Below the pieces are notes generated by a model that ran no database searches, was not told the DNA's origin, and saw nothing but the letters and a program-made list of their open reading frames with translations. Shown piece by piece: positions 27,446 to 39,494 of a stretch of DNA of 64,000 bases. Source of the DNA: Alteromonas ponticola (lineage in GTDB: Bacteria > Pseudomonadota > Gammaproteobacteria > Enterobacterales > Alteromonadaceae); contig NZ_JAATNW010000007.1 of NCBI RefSeq assembly GCF_012911815.1, positions 62,001-126,000 of the forward strand, in the 5' to 3' direction. The first letter of the stretch is position 1. Each line of letters begins with the position of its first letter. A program made the position numbers and the translations under genes.

Positions 27446-28111
27446 ATGGATCAACGTTCGATGTATGCAAGTGCATCTCAGACATCTGTACTGCAGACTA
27501 ACAAAGTTTTGCGCAACACCTACATGTTACTTGCCATGACACTGGCATTCAGTGCTGTGTGTGCAGGTATCGCTATGGCGGTTGGCATTACTCCTATGAT
27601 GTCTCTGGTTATGACAATTGGTGCATTTATCACCTTATTTGTCGTTCACAAAAAAGCTGATTCAGCATCAGGTATTTATTGGGTATTCCTGTTTACTGGG
27701 TTGATGGGCGCCTCACTAGGCTACACGCTTAATTTCTACATCGGCGTGGCGGGCCCAGGCCTGATCATGGAAGCTCTGGGTGCAACAGCGTTAGTTTTTT
27801 TCGCGCTGTCTGGCTATGTGCTAACCACGAAGAAAGATTTTTCTTTCCTGGGTGGCTTCCTGATGGTCGGTTTAGTGGTTGCCATTATTGCTGGTATCGC
27901 TAACATCTTTTTTGCGATTCCTGCGGTAAGCCTGGCGTTAAGTGCGGCGATCGTGTTCATCATGTCTGGTTTAATTTTATTCGATACCAGCCGTATCATT
28001 CACGGTGGTGAAACCAACTACATCAGAGCAACAGTTTCACTTTACCTGAACATCTACAACCTGTTTGTGTCAATGCTTCACTTACTTGGCGCATTCGGCG
28101 GCGATGATTAA
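27446..28111 (+). CDS. BAX inhibitor-1/YccA family membrane protein
   Basis: 221 residues from the ATG at 27446, which has GGAGA seven bases upstream; the frame extends four codons further to a TTG that is not needed. Seven hydrophobic helices. The family C-terminus is present: the DTSRIIHGGETNYIRATVSLYLNIYNLF segment with its conserved acidic residue. In E. coli YccA interacts with and restrains the protease FtsH. It is followed by its own terminator. Confidence 0.92.
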   Translation: MDQRSMYASASQTSVLQTNKVLRNTYMLLAMTLAFSAVCAGIAMAVGITPMMSLVMTIGAFITLFVVHKKADSASGIYWVFLFTGLMGASLGYTLNFYIGVAGPGLIMEALGATALVFFALSGYVLTTKKDFSFLGGFLMVGLVVAIIAGIANIFFAIPAVSLALSAAIVFIMSGLILFDTSRIIHGGETNYIRATVSLYLNIYNLFVSMLHLLGAFGGDD

Positions 28112-28136
28112 TATAATCAGAATACCTGATTTGGAG

Positions 28137-28162
28137 AAACACCCCTTTTAGGGGTGTTTTTT
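28137..28162 (+). terminator. intrinsic terminator after the YccA-like gene
   Basis: AAACACCCCT pairs with AGGGGTGTTT around a short T loop, then a T run. The tusD start codon lies only seven bases beyond it, so the tus operon needs either read-through or a promoter inside the hairpin region. Confidence 0.88.
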
Positions 28163-28168
28163 ATTTGT

Positions 28169-28561
28169 ATGCTAACTTACTCAATGTTGATAACCAGCGC
28201 ACCTTATGACGGTGATCGTATTCGCAATGCACAACAATTTGCGCATGCGTTGGTGGATAACCCTGAAGCAAACCTGCTGAATATATTTTTTTATCAGCGA
28301 GGCGTGTTGAACGCGAACTGCCTTGGCATCCCCCCCTCAGGTCGATTCAATGTCTACAAGGGGTGGTGTGAGATTGCAACCAGAGGTGTTATATCGTTGC
28401 AAGTTTGCATTACTGCCGCTGGCAAGCGCGGCATAATCAGTCAGCAGGAACAGGACGAAAACGACCTGCCCGGTCATACATTACAAGCTCCCTTTCAACA
28501 AACGGGATTAGCGGACTTTTTTACGCAGTTACACGATGCGGATAGATTGGTGCAATTCTAA
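28169..28561 (+). CDS. tusD: sulfurtransferase complex subunit TusD
   Basis: 130 residues from the ATG at 28169; starting earlier would run through the terminator. DsrE fold with the FFYQRGVLNAN segment and the catalytic cysteine in LQVCITAAGKRGI (Cys80; Cys78 in E. coli). TusD receives sulfur from TusA in the TusBCD complex for 2-thiolation of the wobble uridine in Lys, Glu and Gln tRNAs. It heads tusDCBE; tusC starts on the last base of its stop codon. Confidence 0.92.
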   Translation: MLTYSMLITSAPYDGDRIRNAQQFAHALVDNPEANLLNIFFYQRGVLNANCLGIPPSGRFNVYKGWCEIATRGVISLQVCITAAGKRGIISQQEQDENDLPGHTLQAPFQQTGLADFFTQLHDADRLVQF

Positions 28562-28911
28562 TGGCTACTATTCTTATTCGGATGGTTAACGCGCCTTACG
28601 GCTCCAGTGATGCAGAGGAAGGCTTGGATTTTGCCATTTCTGCCACCAATTTCGGCCATGAGGTGCTGATGTTATTTGAAGGCAATGGGCTTTATCAATT
28701 GTTAAAGGAACAGCAGCCTGATGATATGACAAATCAGGTAAAACGTTTATCCGCATTGCCTTTCTTTGATATTGAGGATTGCTTTGTGTGTGAGGAAAGC
28801 TCAAGTTCGTTAAGTGTATCGCTCAGCGACTTAGCCGATTTCGTTTCACCGGTGTCGGGTGACGAGAAAATCGCACTATTTAGCCAGGCTAATCACGTGG
28901 TCACCTTCTGA
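28561..28911 (+). CDS. tusC: sulfurtransferase complex subunit TusC
   Basis: 116 residues. DsrF-type fold with the segment APYGSSDAEEGLDFA at the N-terminus, as in E. coli TusC. It is a structural partner in the TusBCD hexamer. Both ends share one base with its neighbours (TAATG-type overlaps), indicating coupled translation. Confidence 0.92.
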   Translation: MATILIRMVNAPYGSSDAEEGLDFAISATNFGHEVLMLFEGNGLYQLLKEQQPDDMTNQVKRLSALPFFDIEDCFVCEESSSSLSVSLSDLADFVSPVSGDEKIALFSQANHVVTF

Positions 28912-29171
28912 TGCTGTACGTAATCAGATGTTCCTCACTTGCAGTGTGGCAGCAGCAAGCACTTAAGAAGCTCACCGCTAATGACAGTGTGGTTTTTTCT
29001 GAGGATGGCGTTTATCTATTACGAAATGGAATTAGCACTAACAGCGCCACCCTTTATGCAGTCAAACAAGACTGCACAGCACGAGGCGTCAAGTTCGCAC
29101 AGGCAGAACTTATCAACTACGAACAGTGGGTTGAGCTGAGCACCCACCATCAACATTGGTTAAACTGGTAA
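28911..29171 (+). CDS. tusB: sulfurtransferase complex subunit TusB
   Basis: 86 residues. DsrH-type small subunit: it opens with MLYVIRCS, has the strand-turn [13 protein letters not shown] in the middle, and ends in tryptophan-rich NW. It completes the TusBCD heterohexamer. Start and stop each overlap a neighbour by one base. Confidence 0.9.
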   Translation: MLYVIRCSSLAVWQQQALKKLTANDSVVFSEDGVYLLRNGISTNSATLYAVKQDCTARGVKFAQAELINYEQWVELSTHHQHWLNW

Positions 29172-29515
29172 TGCAGCAAGCGTATTTTTTTATCTGGCAG
29201 GAACAGCAAATAGAAGTGGATAAGGCCGGTTATTTACTTAATTACAAAGATTGGCGCGAGGAGATGGTTCCCGCACTTGCCGAGCAGGAAAATATCACCC
29301 TTACCGACGCTCACTGGGAAGTAGTGCACTTTGTCAGAGCCTTTTATCTTGAGTTTGAAACCAGCCCTGCGATTCGGGCACTGGTTAAAGCAATGGCAGC
29401 AAAGCTGGGCCCTGAGAAAGGCAATAGCCGGTATTTACAGCGGTTATTTCCTAAAGGACCAGCAAAACAGGCAACAAAACTGGCAGGTTTACCTAAACCT
29501 GCCAAATGTCTTTAG
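29171..29515 (+). CDS. tusE: sulfurtransferase TusE
   Basis: 114 residues from the ATG at 29171 (TAATG with the tusB stop); the track of the frame further upstream lies inside tusB. DsrC family features: the [12 protein letters not shown] segment, the arm [17 protein letters not shown], and the catalytic penultimate Cys in KCL at the C-terminus. TusE relays sulfur from TusBCD to the tRNA thiolase MnmA. The stretch encoding the last residues forms a perfect inverted repeat. Confidence 0.93.
   Translation: MQQAYFFIWQEQQIEVDKAGYLLNYKDWREEMVPALAEQENITLTDAHWEVVHFVRAFYLEFETSPAIRALVKAMAAKLGPEKGNSRYLQRLFPKGPAKQATKLAGLPKPAKCL
29481..29504 (-). terminator. inverted repeat, likely terminator of serS, inside the tusE coding end
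   Basis: A 10-bp perfect palindrome (TGGCAGGTTT pairing with AAACCTGCCA, loop ACCT). Read on the minus strand it is followed by GTTTTGTTG. It would end serS transcription 58 bp past the serS stop. On the plus strand the tail is weak (AAATGTCTTT). Confidence 0.6.
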
Positions 29516-29561
29516 CTGTTGGCCATGTTCGTATGAGTGTCAGGGCACTCAACGCCCTGGC

Positions 29562-31257
<1,696 letters not shown>

Positions 31258-31258
31258 G

Positions 31259-32572
31259 CTAACACCGCTTATTGGTGCTGCCGCGGTTGAGCTCATCCAG
31301 AAAATCACGTTTTGCCTTCAAGGCTTTTTCAAGGCCACGCTCGTTTGGTTGATAAAATCGCGTTTGCACTAATTCCGGCGGTAGATAACATTCTCCTGCT
31401 GCAAAAGCATTCGGTTCATCGTGTGCATAACGATAGCCTTTTCCAAACCCCTGCTCTTTCATCAAACTGGTAGGGGCGTTACGCAGATGGTTGGGCACAG
31501 GATAATCAGGCGCTTTGGCTACCATCGCTTTGGCCTCATTGAATGCTTTGTAAACCGCGTTACTCTTAGCCGCAAGAGCACAATACACTGCAGCCTGGGC
31601 TATGGCACGTTCGCCTTCCGCAGGACCCACGCGATGAAAAGTATCCCACGCATTCAGACTGAGCTGCATCGCCCTCGGATCTGCATTACCTATGTCTTCA
31701 GAAGCAATTGCCAGTAGCCGGCGTGCCACATACAGCGCATCGCCTCCCCCGTTGAGAATCCGTGCATACCAATAAAGTGCAGCATCAGGGTCAGAACCTC
31801 GTACGGATTTATGAAATGCCGAGATGAGGTCGTAAAAGGCATCACCTTGTTTGTCATAGGCGGCAATTTTCTGGCCTACGGCCGATTCCACATCACTTAA
31901 GCTTATTACATTGTTTTCTGCAAAATCGGCCGCTAGCTCTAAATAAAACAGCAGACGTCTTGCGTCACCTGCGCAGGCAACCAGCAATGCAGCTTGAGCG
32001 TCTTCCTGCAAAGAAAGGGTTAATTCACCCAATCCTTTTTCCGTGTCGCTCAGAGCACGATTGAGTAAACCAGCTAACGCCTGCTCGCTAAGTGATTGTA
32101 GAATGTAAACTCTGACTCGCGAAAGTAACGCTTTGTTGAGTTCAAACGATGGGTTCTCGGTGGTCGCACCGATTAACGTCACCGTACCGTCTTCTACAAA
32201 CGGCAAAAAAGCATCTTGCTGACTTTTGTTAAAGCGGTGAATTTCATCGATAAATAAAATCGTACGTTGCTGATAGCGGGCATCCTGGGTGGCTTTATCC
32301 ATGGCCGCACGCACCTCTTTTACCCCGGACGTTACCGCTGAAAGCTGAATTACATTGGCGTCGCTATACTGGGCAATGAGTTGCGCGAGCGTTGTCTTGC
32401 CGGTGCCTGGCGGGCCCCATAGCACCATGGAGTGGCACTGTCCGGCAAGCAGCATTTTCCGTAACGGTTTACCCTCGCCAAGAATGTGTTCCTGACCTAC
32501 GTACTCGTCAACGCTTTGTGGCCGCATTCTGGCGGCCAGTGGTGTATAAGGCAGGGAGGACGGCTGACTCAC
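31259..32572 (-). CDS. rarA: replication-associated recombination protein RarA (MgsA)
   Basis: 437 residues. AAA+ ATPase of the clamp-loader type: Walker A GPPGTGKT at 53-60, Walker B in [18 protein letters not shown], sensor segment [11 protein letters not shown], and the tetramerisation domain in the C-terminal half. It acts at stalled replication forks with SSB. It overlaps the lolA stop by 4 bp (ATGA) and is co-transcribed with ftsK-lolA upstream. Confidence 0.96.
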   Translation of the reverse strand: MSQPSSLPYTPLAARMRPQSVDEYVGQEHILGEGKPLRKMLLAGQCHSMVLWGPPGTGKTTLAQLIAQYSDANVIQLSAVTSGVKEVRAAMDKATQDARYQQRTILFIDEIHRFNKSQQDAFLPFVEDGTVTLIGATTENPSFELNKALLSRVRVYILQSLSEQALAGLLNRALSDTEKGLGELTLSLQEDAQAALLVACAGDARRLLFYLELAADFAENNVISLSDVESAVGQKIAAYDKQGDAFYDLISAFHKSVRGSDPDAALYWYARILNGGGDALYVARRLLAIASEDIGNADPRAMQLSLNAWDTFHRVGPAEGERAIAQAAVYCALAAKSNAVYKAFNEAKAMVAKAPDYPVPNHLRNAPTSLMKEQGFGKGYRYAHDEPNAFAAGECYLPPELVQTRFYQPNERGLEKALKAKRDFLDELNRGSTNKRC

Positions 32573-33186
32573 CGCTGGTCATCAACCGTGAAAGAATCTG
32601 GATAGTTGGGCTTAAACATATCATCTACTACAGAAAATCGTGTCTCAATGTTCGCAAACTTTAATTCACTGGTTTGTTCCTGCGCATCGATCATGGTCAA
32701 ACCAACCAGCTCATCATCTTTAAATCTCAGCGTTAAACGTTTTATCTGGCCTTTTTCCGCCTTTGGCGTAACCACAAACCTGTCTGCGTCAGGCAGCTTT
32801 TTAATGGTAAACTGTGCCCAGGCTTCATCACTGGTATTAGTCAGTAAAATAAACGGGTTATCGGCGACGATCTGGCTTTGGTTCATAATCGTAACCTGCT
32901 CGACGAATTGGTCGATGTTCCACACACTCTCACCATCTGCAATTAACAGCACCTGGTCAGGGTCATCGGTCTGCCAGCGCAATTTATCGGGTCTGGCCAT
33001 TACCAGCCGGCCTGCTGACTGATGCACTACTTCCTGATTACTGTCTTTAACTACCTGCTCGAAAGAAGCGCGATATTGCTCCATGCCCGCTAATTTTTGC
33101 TTTAGCAAGGTATCATCATTATTAGCTGAACTGGTGAAACTCAGCATTATCATGCTAAGACCTATCAATCGAAACAAATTTACCAT
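32569..33186 (-). CDS. lolA: outer-membrane lipoprotein carrier LolA
   Basis: 205 residues from the ATG at 33186, which gives a proper signal peptide ([21 protein letters not shown]); the frame opens eight codons upstream. The mature protein fits the LolA half-barrel with the conserved arm [14 protein letters not shown]. It ferries lipoproteins from LolCDE to LolB across the periplasm. It sits between ftsK and rarA, overlapping rarA by 4 bp, the arrangement of E. coli. Confidence 0.94.
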   Translation of the reverse strand: MVNLFRLIGLSMIMLSFTSSANNDDTLLKQKLAGMEQYRASFEQVVKDSNQEVVHQSAGRLVMARPDKLRWQTDDPDQVLLIADGESVWNIDQFVEQVTIMNQSQIVADNPFILLTNTSDEAWAQFTIKKLPDADRFVVTPKAEKGQIKRLTLRFKDDELVGLTMIDAQEQTSELKFANIETRFSVVDDMFKPNYPDSFTVDDQR

Positions 33187-33227
33187 AATCGTCCTATCTG
33201 CTTTTCCCAATTCTGAGTCTAAATTGT

Positions 33228-35681
33228 CTAATCTCTGGGTGCGGGAGGCGCAAGCACCTCGCGATTCCCATTATGTCCGGGTGAGCTAACCACTCCGCTC
33301 GCTTCCATTTGTTCAACCAACCGTGCTGCACGGTTATAACCGATACGAAACTTACGTTGTACGCTGGAAACACTGGCTCTTCTGGATTCGGTCACAAACG
33401 CAACCGCTTCATCATAAAACGCATCCACTTCCTGATCAGCGCCTTCAGGTTGCTCACCTGGAAGCAGGACTTCCGCACTGGCTTCGCCATTCAGGATTTC
33501 ATCTATGTACTCAGGCTCGCCACGTTTTTTCCAGTCAGCCACAACGGCATGAACTTCGTGGTCATCAACAAACGCACCGTGAACCCTAGTGGGTACCGGG
33601 CTACCGGGGGGCAAATACAACATGTCGCCCATTCCCAACAACGCCTCTGCCCCTTGTTGATCGAGGATAGTGCGTGAATCAATTTTACTTGAAACCTGAA
33701 ACGCGATACGAGTAGGAATATTCGCTTTAATCAAACCTGTGATCACATCAACGGAGGGACGTTGAGTGGCCAATACCAAGTGAATACCCGCCGCCCGCGC
33801 TTTTTGTGCAATACGCGCAATAAGTTCTTCAACCTTTTTGCCTACAATCATCATCATATCGGCAAATTCATCTACCACAACGACTATTGCCGGTAGTTTT
33901 TCAAGATCAGGCGCTTCCGCTTCCATACTGTCTTCTGAGCGCCATAAGGGGTCTTTGATAGGCGAGCCATCGGCAATCGCCTGTTTGACCTTGGCGTTAT
34001 ACCCTTTCAGGTTTCTCACTCCTAACGCAGACATTAGTCGATAACGACGCTCCATTTCACCTACACACCAACGCAGTGCGTTAGACGCCTCTTTCATATC
34101 GGTGACCACTTCTGCCAACAAGTGTGGAATGCCTTCGTACACCGATAACTCAAGCATTTTTGGATCAATCATGATCATTCGCACATCTTCGGGCGTCGAT
34201 TTATATAACAAGCTTAAGATCATCACGTTCACACCGACCGATTTACCGGCACCCGTGGTACCCGCAACCAGTAAGTGCGGCATTTTAGCTAAATCCACCA
34301 CAACCGGTTTACCGCTAATATCCGCACCCAGCACCATGGTTAACGCTGAACTGTTCGATTGGAAGGTTTCACAGCTGATGACTTCACTTAGCCGCACCAT
34401 TTCCCGTTTTTTGTTGGGCAGCTCTAACCCGATGACTGATTTCCCGGGTATCACTTCGACTACACGAACAGAAATGGCCGACATCGCACGTGCCAGATCT
34501 TTAGATAAACTGGTAATTTTGCTGACTTTGACTCCTGGCGCCAGATCCAACTCGAAACGGGTAATTACGGGACCAGGGAACACACCAACCACTTTCGCTT
34601 CAATATTAAAGTCGGCCAGCTTTTCTTCAACCAGGCGAGAAACAATGTCGAGCTCTTCCTTTGAAATGGGGTTTTCATGCTTATCGGCACGTTCTAACAA
34701 GTCAAACGATGGCATCGGGCCTTCGGGTGACGCGGGTTGTACGTTACTAACATCGTTGGCGGACTGCCCTGCCCCATCGTCCGCTTTTTCATTTACACCG
34801 GGTGTTGCAGGCTTAGCTTTACTCTTAAACGGATTACTGAATTTTTTACTGGCGGCTTTCGGAGCCTCGTCTTCATCAACCGAAAATGGCGGTAACTCGT
34901 CCTCGTCATCAAACACTTCGTCAGGGATATCGAATTTTGGTTCTTCCCTTTGATAAACTGATTTAGTCGGCTGGTTAAAGGCAGGCGGCTCAGCGCGCAT
35001 GCTGGTAATATCTATTTCTGTACGCGCATCATTTTCTTGCGAGCCTGAGCGGTTAGGCAACGCAAGCGTGGGGAACTCTATGCCCATTAACTGTTGCGGC
35101 ATTGCCATCGCTTTTTTACCAGACCACATTACGCCAGAGCCGATGCCATCAATGATGGATAGCCAACTGATGCCGGTCAGTAAGGTGAAGCCAGTGCAAA
35201 AGAAACACAGAAGTAGCAGAATGGTCCCGGGTATATTGAAGTAGGGAACCAGCGCTGAGCTGATCACATCTCCCACAAAGCCGCCAGCAGAGAAGTTAAA
35301 TAGATCGTTGAAATTAAGGCTGGCAATTCCACAAGCGCCTAACGCCATCAGCACGCCACCGATGATGCGTAAACCTATTGTCAGATAATCAAATTCTTCC
35401 AGCGTTTTGATATGTTGAAATAAAAACCACCCCAAAAACGCACTGCAAAAAGGTAACGTGTAGGCTAAATAGCCAACGCTGAAAAGCAATAAGTCCGCTA
35501 TCCATGCACCAGTTGCTCCAACCCAGTTGTGAACGTCCAGTTGCAGTCCCGCCTGACTCCAGCCAGGATCGCCCGGATGGAATGAGGCCAGTGCTAATAA
35601 TAAGAAAAATGCAAACACGCAAGCTATTATCATGCCTGCTTCCAGCAATCGCTGAATACCTGAAAGTCGCGCCATACCCAA
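33228..35681 (-). CDS. ftsK: DNA translocase FtsK
   Basis: 817 residues. Four to five N-terminal membrane helices (to about residue 190) are followed by a short acidic linker (about 200-340) rather than the 600-residue linker of E. coli FtsK. The RecA-like motor has Walker A GTTGAGKS near residue 473 and Walker [14 protein letters not shown]-terminal winged-helix gamma domain reads KOPS (about residues 750-810). It couples division with chromosome-dimer resolution by XerCD at dif. It heads ftsK-lolA-rarA. Confidence 0.96.
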   Translation of the reverse strand: MGMARLSGIQRLLEAGMIIACVFAFFLLLALASFHPGDPGWSQAGLQLDVHNWVGATGAWIADLLLFSVGYLAYTLPFCSAFLGWFLFQHIKTLEEFDYLTIGLRIIGGVLMALGACGIASLNFNDLFNFSAGGFVGDVISSALVPYFNIPGTILLLLCFFCTGFTLLTGISWLSIIDGIGSGVMWSGKKAMAMPQQLMGIEFPTLALPNRSGSQENDARTEIDITSMRAEPPAFNQPTKSVYQREEPKFDIPDEVFDDEDELPPFSVDEDEAPKAASKKFSNPFKSKAKPATPGVNEKADDGAGQSANDVSNVQPASPEGPMPSFDLLERADKHENPISKEELDIVSRLVEEKLADFNIEAKVVGVFPGPVITRFELDLAPGVKVSKITSLSKDLARAMSAISVRVVEVIPGKSVIGLELPNKKREMVRLSEVISCETFQSNSSALTMVLGADISGKPVVVDLAKMPHLLVAGTTGAGKSVGVNVMILSLLYKSTPEDVRMIMIDPKMLELSVYEGIPHLLAEVVTDMKEASNALRWCVGEMERRYRLMSALGVRNLKGYNAKVKQAIADGSPIKDPLWRSEDSMEAEAPDLEKLPAIVVVVDEFADMMMIVGKKVEELIARIAQKARAAGIHLVLATQRPSVDVITGLIKANIPTRIAFQVSSKIDSRTILDQQGAEALLGMGDMLYLPPGSPVPTRVHGAFVDDHEVHAVVADWKKRGEPEYIDEILNGEASAEVLLPGEQPEGADQEVDAFYDEAVAFVTESRRASVSSVQRKFRIGYNRAARLVEQMEASGVVSSPGHNGNREVLAPPAPRD

Positions 35682-35918
35682 AAATTATCAATCCAAAAAC
35701 CGTGTGAACCTGTCAGCCGAAAATGAAAAACATAACAAACCAAAGGTAATCTGTGACAATATCGTCAACTCTTACTGTTCTTCACTTAACCAACGCTGAA
35801 CCAGACGTGTTGTTATTCTATTTGTTATAAAAATGATATCCAGAAAGCCTACCACATCCCTTTTGGCACACCTACTTTTTACTTATTAGTTTTTACTTTT
35901 GTGAAATATTGTAGCGGA

Positions 35919-36404
35919 TTATTTTACCTGAATGCGCAATGCGGAGGTACTTTTTACCTCTTCCATTACCACATAAGTTCGCGATTCACTTACACCAGGT
36001 AACCGTAATAGCGTATCACCGAGCAATCGCCGATAACTGGACATGTCAGCAACCCGTGCTTTTAACAAGAAATCAAAGTTACCGGAAACGAGGTGGCATT
36101 CCTGAATATCATCATGCTTTTGCACCGCCGCAGAAAATTCGGCGAAAATATCAACGGACGTTTTTGTTAGCGTAATTTCTACAAAAACCAACATGGCCGC
36201 GCCTAATTTAACCGGGTCAACGGCCGCATGATAGCCTTTGATATAGCCCTGAGATTCCAGCCGTTTCACTCTTTCCAAACAAGGGCTGGCGCTTAATCCA
36301 ACCTGTTTTGCCAGTTCCACATTGGAAATACGCCCATCTTTTTGCAACACCACCAGGATGTTTCGGTCAATTCGATCCAAATGTTTAGGAGTTTTTACTA
36401 ACAT
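35919..36404 (-). CDS. lrp: leucine-responsive regulatory protein
   Basis: 161 residues from the ATG at 36404, with GAAGAG before it; a start five codons earlier is possible. The N-terminal helix-turn-helix lies within about residues 10-60 (LDRIDRNILVVLQKDGRIS then LAKQVGLSASPCLERVKRLE). The C-terminal RAM domain binds amino acids and assembles octamers. A global feast/famine regulator. It is divergent from ald, which it may control, as AsnC/Lrp proteins often regulate a neighbouring gene. Confidence 0.93.
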   Translation of the reverse strand: MLVKTPKHLDRIDRNILVVLQKDGRISNVELAKQVGLSASPCLERVKRLESQGYIKGYHAAVDPVKLGAAMLVFVEITLTKTSVDIFAEFSAAVQKHDDIQECHLVSGNFDFLLKARVADMSSYRRLLGDTLLRLPGVSESRTYVVMEEVKSTSALRIQVK

Positions 36405-36534
36405 TACAATACTCTTCAAATTCGCTATCTAGCAGTATTTTATACCGCTTTTATTTAACATTCAGCATACAACGCTTTTTTTATTTGAGTATACTGCGCA
36501 CCAAATTCGTTCCCTACAATTGAAGGAAGCCGTT

Positions 36535-37662
36535 ATGCTAATAGGTGTACCAAAAGAAATAAAAAATCACGAGTATCGCGTTGGCCTCACACCTGCTGCC
36601 GTTAAAGAATTTGTGACGCATGGCCACAAGGTTGCGGTTCAAGCCACTGCGGGTGAAGCGATCGGCTTCTCCGATGCTATGTATGTCGAAGCAGGCGCAC
36701 AAATTATTGACAGCGCTGAAAAAATCTTTGCTGAAGCGGAAATGATAGTAAAAGTAAAAGAGCCGCAGCCTAATGAGTGCAAGCAGCTCAGCAAAGGCCA
36801 GACGTTATACACTTACCTGCACCTGGCACCTGATCCGATCCAAACAGAATTACTGGTTGCATCAGGCGCAACCTGTATTGCTTATGAAACCGTGACGGAT
36901 GATCGCGGCGGTCTTCCCCTGCTGGCACCTATGAGTGAGGTAGCTGGCCGTATGTCTGTTCAGGCGGGCGCGCATTATTTAGAAAAAGCGCACGGCGGTA
37001 GCGGTACACTGCTAGGTGGCGTACCCGGGGTAGCATCGGGTAAAGTGGTTGTGATTGGTGGTGGTGTTGTTGGTATTAATGCAGCGAAAATGGCGTTAGG
37101 TCTGGGTGCAGATGTCACCATTCTTGATCGTTCACTACCCCGTTTACGTCAATTAGACGACATTTTTAATGGTCAGGTTAAAACCGTATTTTCTACTGTT
37201 GACGCGCTGGAGTACTATTCCTCTAAAGCGGATCTGGTTGTAGGCGCGGTACTTATTCCTGGCGCAGCCGCACCGAAATTATTAAATCGCGATCATATAG
37301 CAGCGATGAAACCCGGAAGTGTGGTCGTGGACGTTGCGATTGACCAGGGTGGTTGTTTTGCTACGTCAAAAGCCACTACGCACCAGGATCCAGTTTACAT
37401 CGTGGATGATGTTGTGCATTACTGCGTGGCCAACATGCCAGGCGGGGTTGCCAGAACCTCAACCATGGCGCTGAATAACGCGACCTTGCCATTTGGTTTG
37501 GCATTGGCAAATAAAGGCCCGAAACAGGCTATGCTGGCTGATCAACACTTACTCAATGGCTTGAATGTTCACGAAGGTAAAGTGACTTACAAAGCCGTGG
37601 TAGATGCTCTAGGTGATCAACTCAATCTGACTTACGTCGATGCCAGAGAAGCCTTAAAATAA
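36535..37662 (+). CDS. ald: alanine dehydrogenase
   Basis: 375 residues from the ATG at 36535, preceded by GAAGGAAG. The N-terminus [20 protein letters not shown] is the Ald signature, and the NAD-binding loop is [20 protein letters not shown]. The active-site Lys and His lie in the first domain (RVGLTP and YLHLA). It catalyses reversible NAD-dependent deamination of L-alanine to pyruvate and ammonia. A strong terminator follows. The divergent lrp gene is the likely regulator. Confidence 0.96.
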   Translation: MLIGVPKEIKNHEYRVGLTPAAVKEFVTHGHKVAVQATAGEAIGFSDAMYVEAGAQIIDSAEKIFAEAEMIVKVKEPQPNECKQLSKGQTLYTYLHLAPDPIQTELLVASGATCIAYETVTDDRGGLPLLAPMSEVAGRMSVQAGAHYLEKAHGGSGTLLGGVPGVASGKVVVIGGGVVGINAAKMALGLGADVTILDRSLPRLRQLDDIFNGQVKTVFSTVDALEYYSSKADLVVGAVLIPGAAAPKLLNRDHIAAMKPGSVVVDVAIDQGGCFATSKATTHQDPVYIVDDVVHYCVANMPGGVARTSTMALNNATLPFGLALANKGPKQAMLADQHLLNGLNVHEGKVTYKAVVDALGDQLNLTYVDAREALK

Positions 37663-37740
37663 GATATAGTCAGAATAAACATAACGCGTAAAGGCCAGCG
37701 GCAATTAACTAACAAGTTAATGTTTGTTGTGAAAATGACG

Positions 37741-37774
37741 AAATCCGATGTACGTAAGTTCATCGGATTTTTTT
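37741..37774 (+). terminator. intrinsic terminator after ald
   Basis: AAATCCGATG pairs with CATCGGATTT around a 10-nt loop, then a T run to 37774. Confidence 0.92.
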
Positions 37775-38008
37775 GTACACCTCTTGCAAGCCGTCAATCA
37801 AGTGATTAATCCAAATCACTTACACGATTCTGATCTCTTGAATCTGAGATTATCGAGCGCGCGCTAACACACCATTCTCTTGTCGGTAAGCCACCGCCTT
37901 ATTGTATTTGGCCATTTAATTTGTCAGCATTTTCGCAAGCTGTATCAAGCAGTTTGATAATTTATGTAATTAAAATTCAGTATTCTCTCAACACGCAAAG
38001 ATCATTAA
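37775..38008. other. intergenic stretch between ald terminator and DUF998 gene
   Basis: About 230 bp (350 bp counting from the ald stop) of low-G+C sequence with no credible frame. No RNA gene or repeat was recognised. It lies between two convergent genes. Confidence 0.5.
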
Positions 38009-38647
38009 TCATACTGGCATTTTTACCTTGTCTTTTTTACGCAATAATACTGATAATCCGATCGCCCAAAGGGAAATAAACAATAAAATAACCCGTTGCC
38101 ACAGACCAGCCAAATCACGATTGACATCGAGCACACCGAGAAACAGCGCAATGGAACCAAACATCCCTAAACACATAAGCAAACTAAATAGATAAACCCC
38201 TCGCTCAGTGTTGCGTGTAAATGTGCGTAGTCCCAATAACATTGCTGCAAGAGGTATAAGTTGAAATCCAATACCTGCACCGAGCGCGTGAAGTTGTCCA
38301 CTAAGTTGTTCCGACTGACGACAGCCCACATCACACTGCATTGCACCAGCCAACATAAATCCCAGCGCTCCTAAGAGGATTAGAATTCCTGAAATCCATT
38401 TGATAAAGCCAGGATGTAAATCGCGCGCAACAATATAACCTGTCGCTAATAGCGCGAGTGCAAAAGGAACAATACCTACCCAATTGACAATCCAAGGGTA
38501 CGGAGAATTTGTTGCACCGAGCTCACTTACTGCCTGATTAAAATGCGAATAACCAGGTGTGAACGCTGCAGAAACAAAAACAGCGAGCCAGAAAAAAATC
38601 ACTCCTGCTAAAACTAAATAGCGTGCACTAGTATGTATTTTGTCCAT
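38009..38647 (-). CDS. DUF998 family membrane protein
   Basis: 212 residues with six predicted membrane helices. The family-typical first loop reads FTPGYSHFNQAVSELGATNSPY, followed by the AGAMQCDVGC segment with two cysteines. DUF998 proteins are integral membrane proteins of unknown activity. No partner gene is adjacent; the neighbour is a broken PEP-CTERM gene. The two form a small variable patch between ald and pyrF. Confidence 0.82.
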   Translation of the reverse strand: MDKIHTSARYLVLAGVIFFWLAVFVSAAFTPGYSHFNQAVSELGATNSPYPWIVNWVGIVPFALALLATGYIVARDLHPGFIKWISGILILLGALGFMLAGAMQCDVGCRQSEQLSGQLHALGAGIGFQLIPLAAMLLGLRTFTRNTERGVYLFSLLMCLGMFGSIALFLGVLDVNRDLAGLWQRVILLFISLWAIGLSVLLRKKDKVKMPV

Positions 38648-38900
38648 AAAATTGTCTCGCTTAAAAATGTAGATTAAAAGCTTATTGATTATTTTTAATA
38701 CAAAAACAGCGAAATCACCAACAGAAATTCAATTGACTAAACGCAAGTTGAGCGCTATTCAAATTGTTATTATAAGAAGGCCACCCATTTACTTCCCGAT
38801 AAAGACTTAATTGGAATACATCTACAGGGAGAAAGTAGAATGTTCCTACTATCACCTTGAGTTCGCCAAGCACAATAACAAGGATTTTTACGGCTGGTAA

Positions 38901-39417
38901 AGCAAACGTGAAGATAATTACGACCAACAAAAATGTCAGACTGATCATGAGATTTCGACCAGCCCCTCCGGTTATAGCGGTTCGGGTTCATTTTCTTTTG
39001 AAGATGCATTTATCGGCAACGATAACCTCATTAATAAACTTGGTCTATTTTCCTTTGAATTCAGTTTTTATGACCCAAGCGATACACTCTTAAAATCGTA
39101 TGGTTATTCGGGTGCCCAGTCATTTGAATTTGAAACCGATACAGAATTCGTGAGAGTGGGACCGGATATTCTCACTTTGTATATTGGTCTAGTTCGTGAA
39201 ACCGATTATGCACTGGTAGGTGCAAACGGCTGCTCGGGAGATACCTTAGTTCTTTATCAGGGGTAATGGCTCTAGTTGCGATCCAGAAACCTTTTTAGAC
39301 GTTAATGGCGTTATCAACGTAACTAGAACTTCACAAGTTCCAGAACCAGCTAGTGTTGCTATTTTGGGTTTAGGGTTAGCTGGTCTAAGTTTTTTATGTA
39401 AGCGAGAAAAAGCCTGA
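38901..39417 (+). pseudogene. broken PEP-CTERM sorting-domain protein gene
   Basis: A frame open from 38901 encodes a Ser/Gly/Phe-rich beta-type protein (SGYSGSGSFSFEDAF and onward) and stops at TAA 39264-39266, directly after a run of four G at 39260-39263. Removing one G continues the reading into a second frame that ends at 39417 with an exact PEP-CTERM tail: VPEP beginning at 39337, a glycine-leucine membrane helix and a basic end (CKREKA). No ATG or signal peptide fits the 5' side, so the N-terminus is also missing or shifted. In intact form such proteins are exported and cut by an exosortase; none is encoded in this window. Confidence 0.82.
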
Positions 39418-39494
39418 CACTTGCATTAACGCGGCGGACTTGAAACGGGACTGTTTCCCAATGCCAGTCAATAAAGTTGACTGGCATTTTTCCA

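Noticed and set aside
34102-34953. 283-codon frame opposite ftsK.
   Set aside because: It lies wholly inside the ftsK linker and motor region on the other strand, has serine/threonine-rich low-complexity content and no ribosome site.
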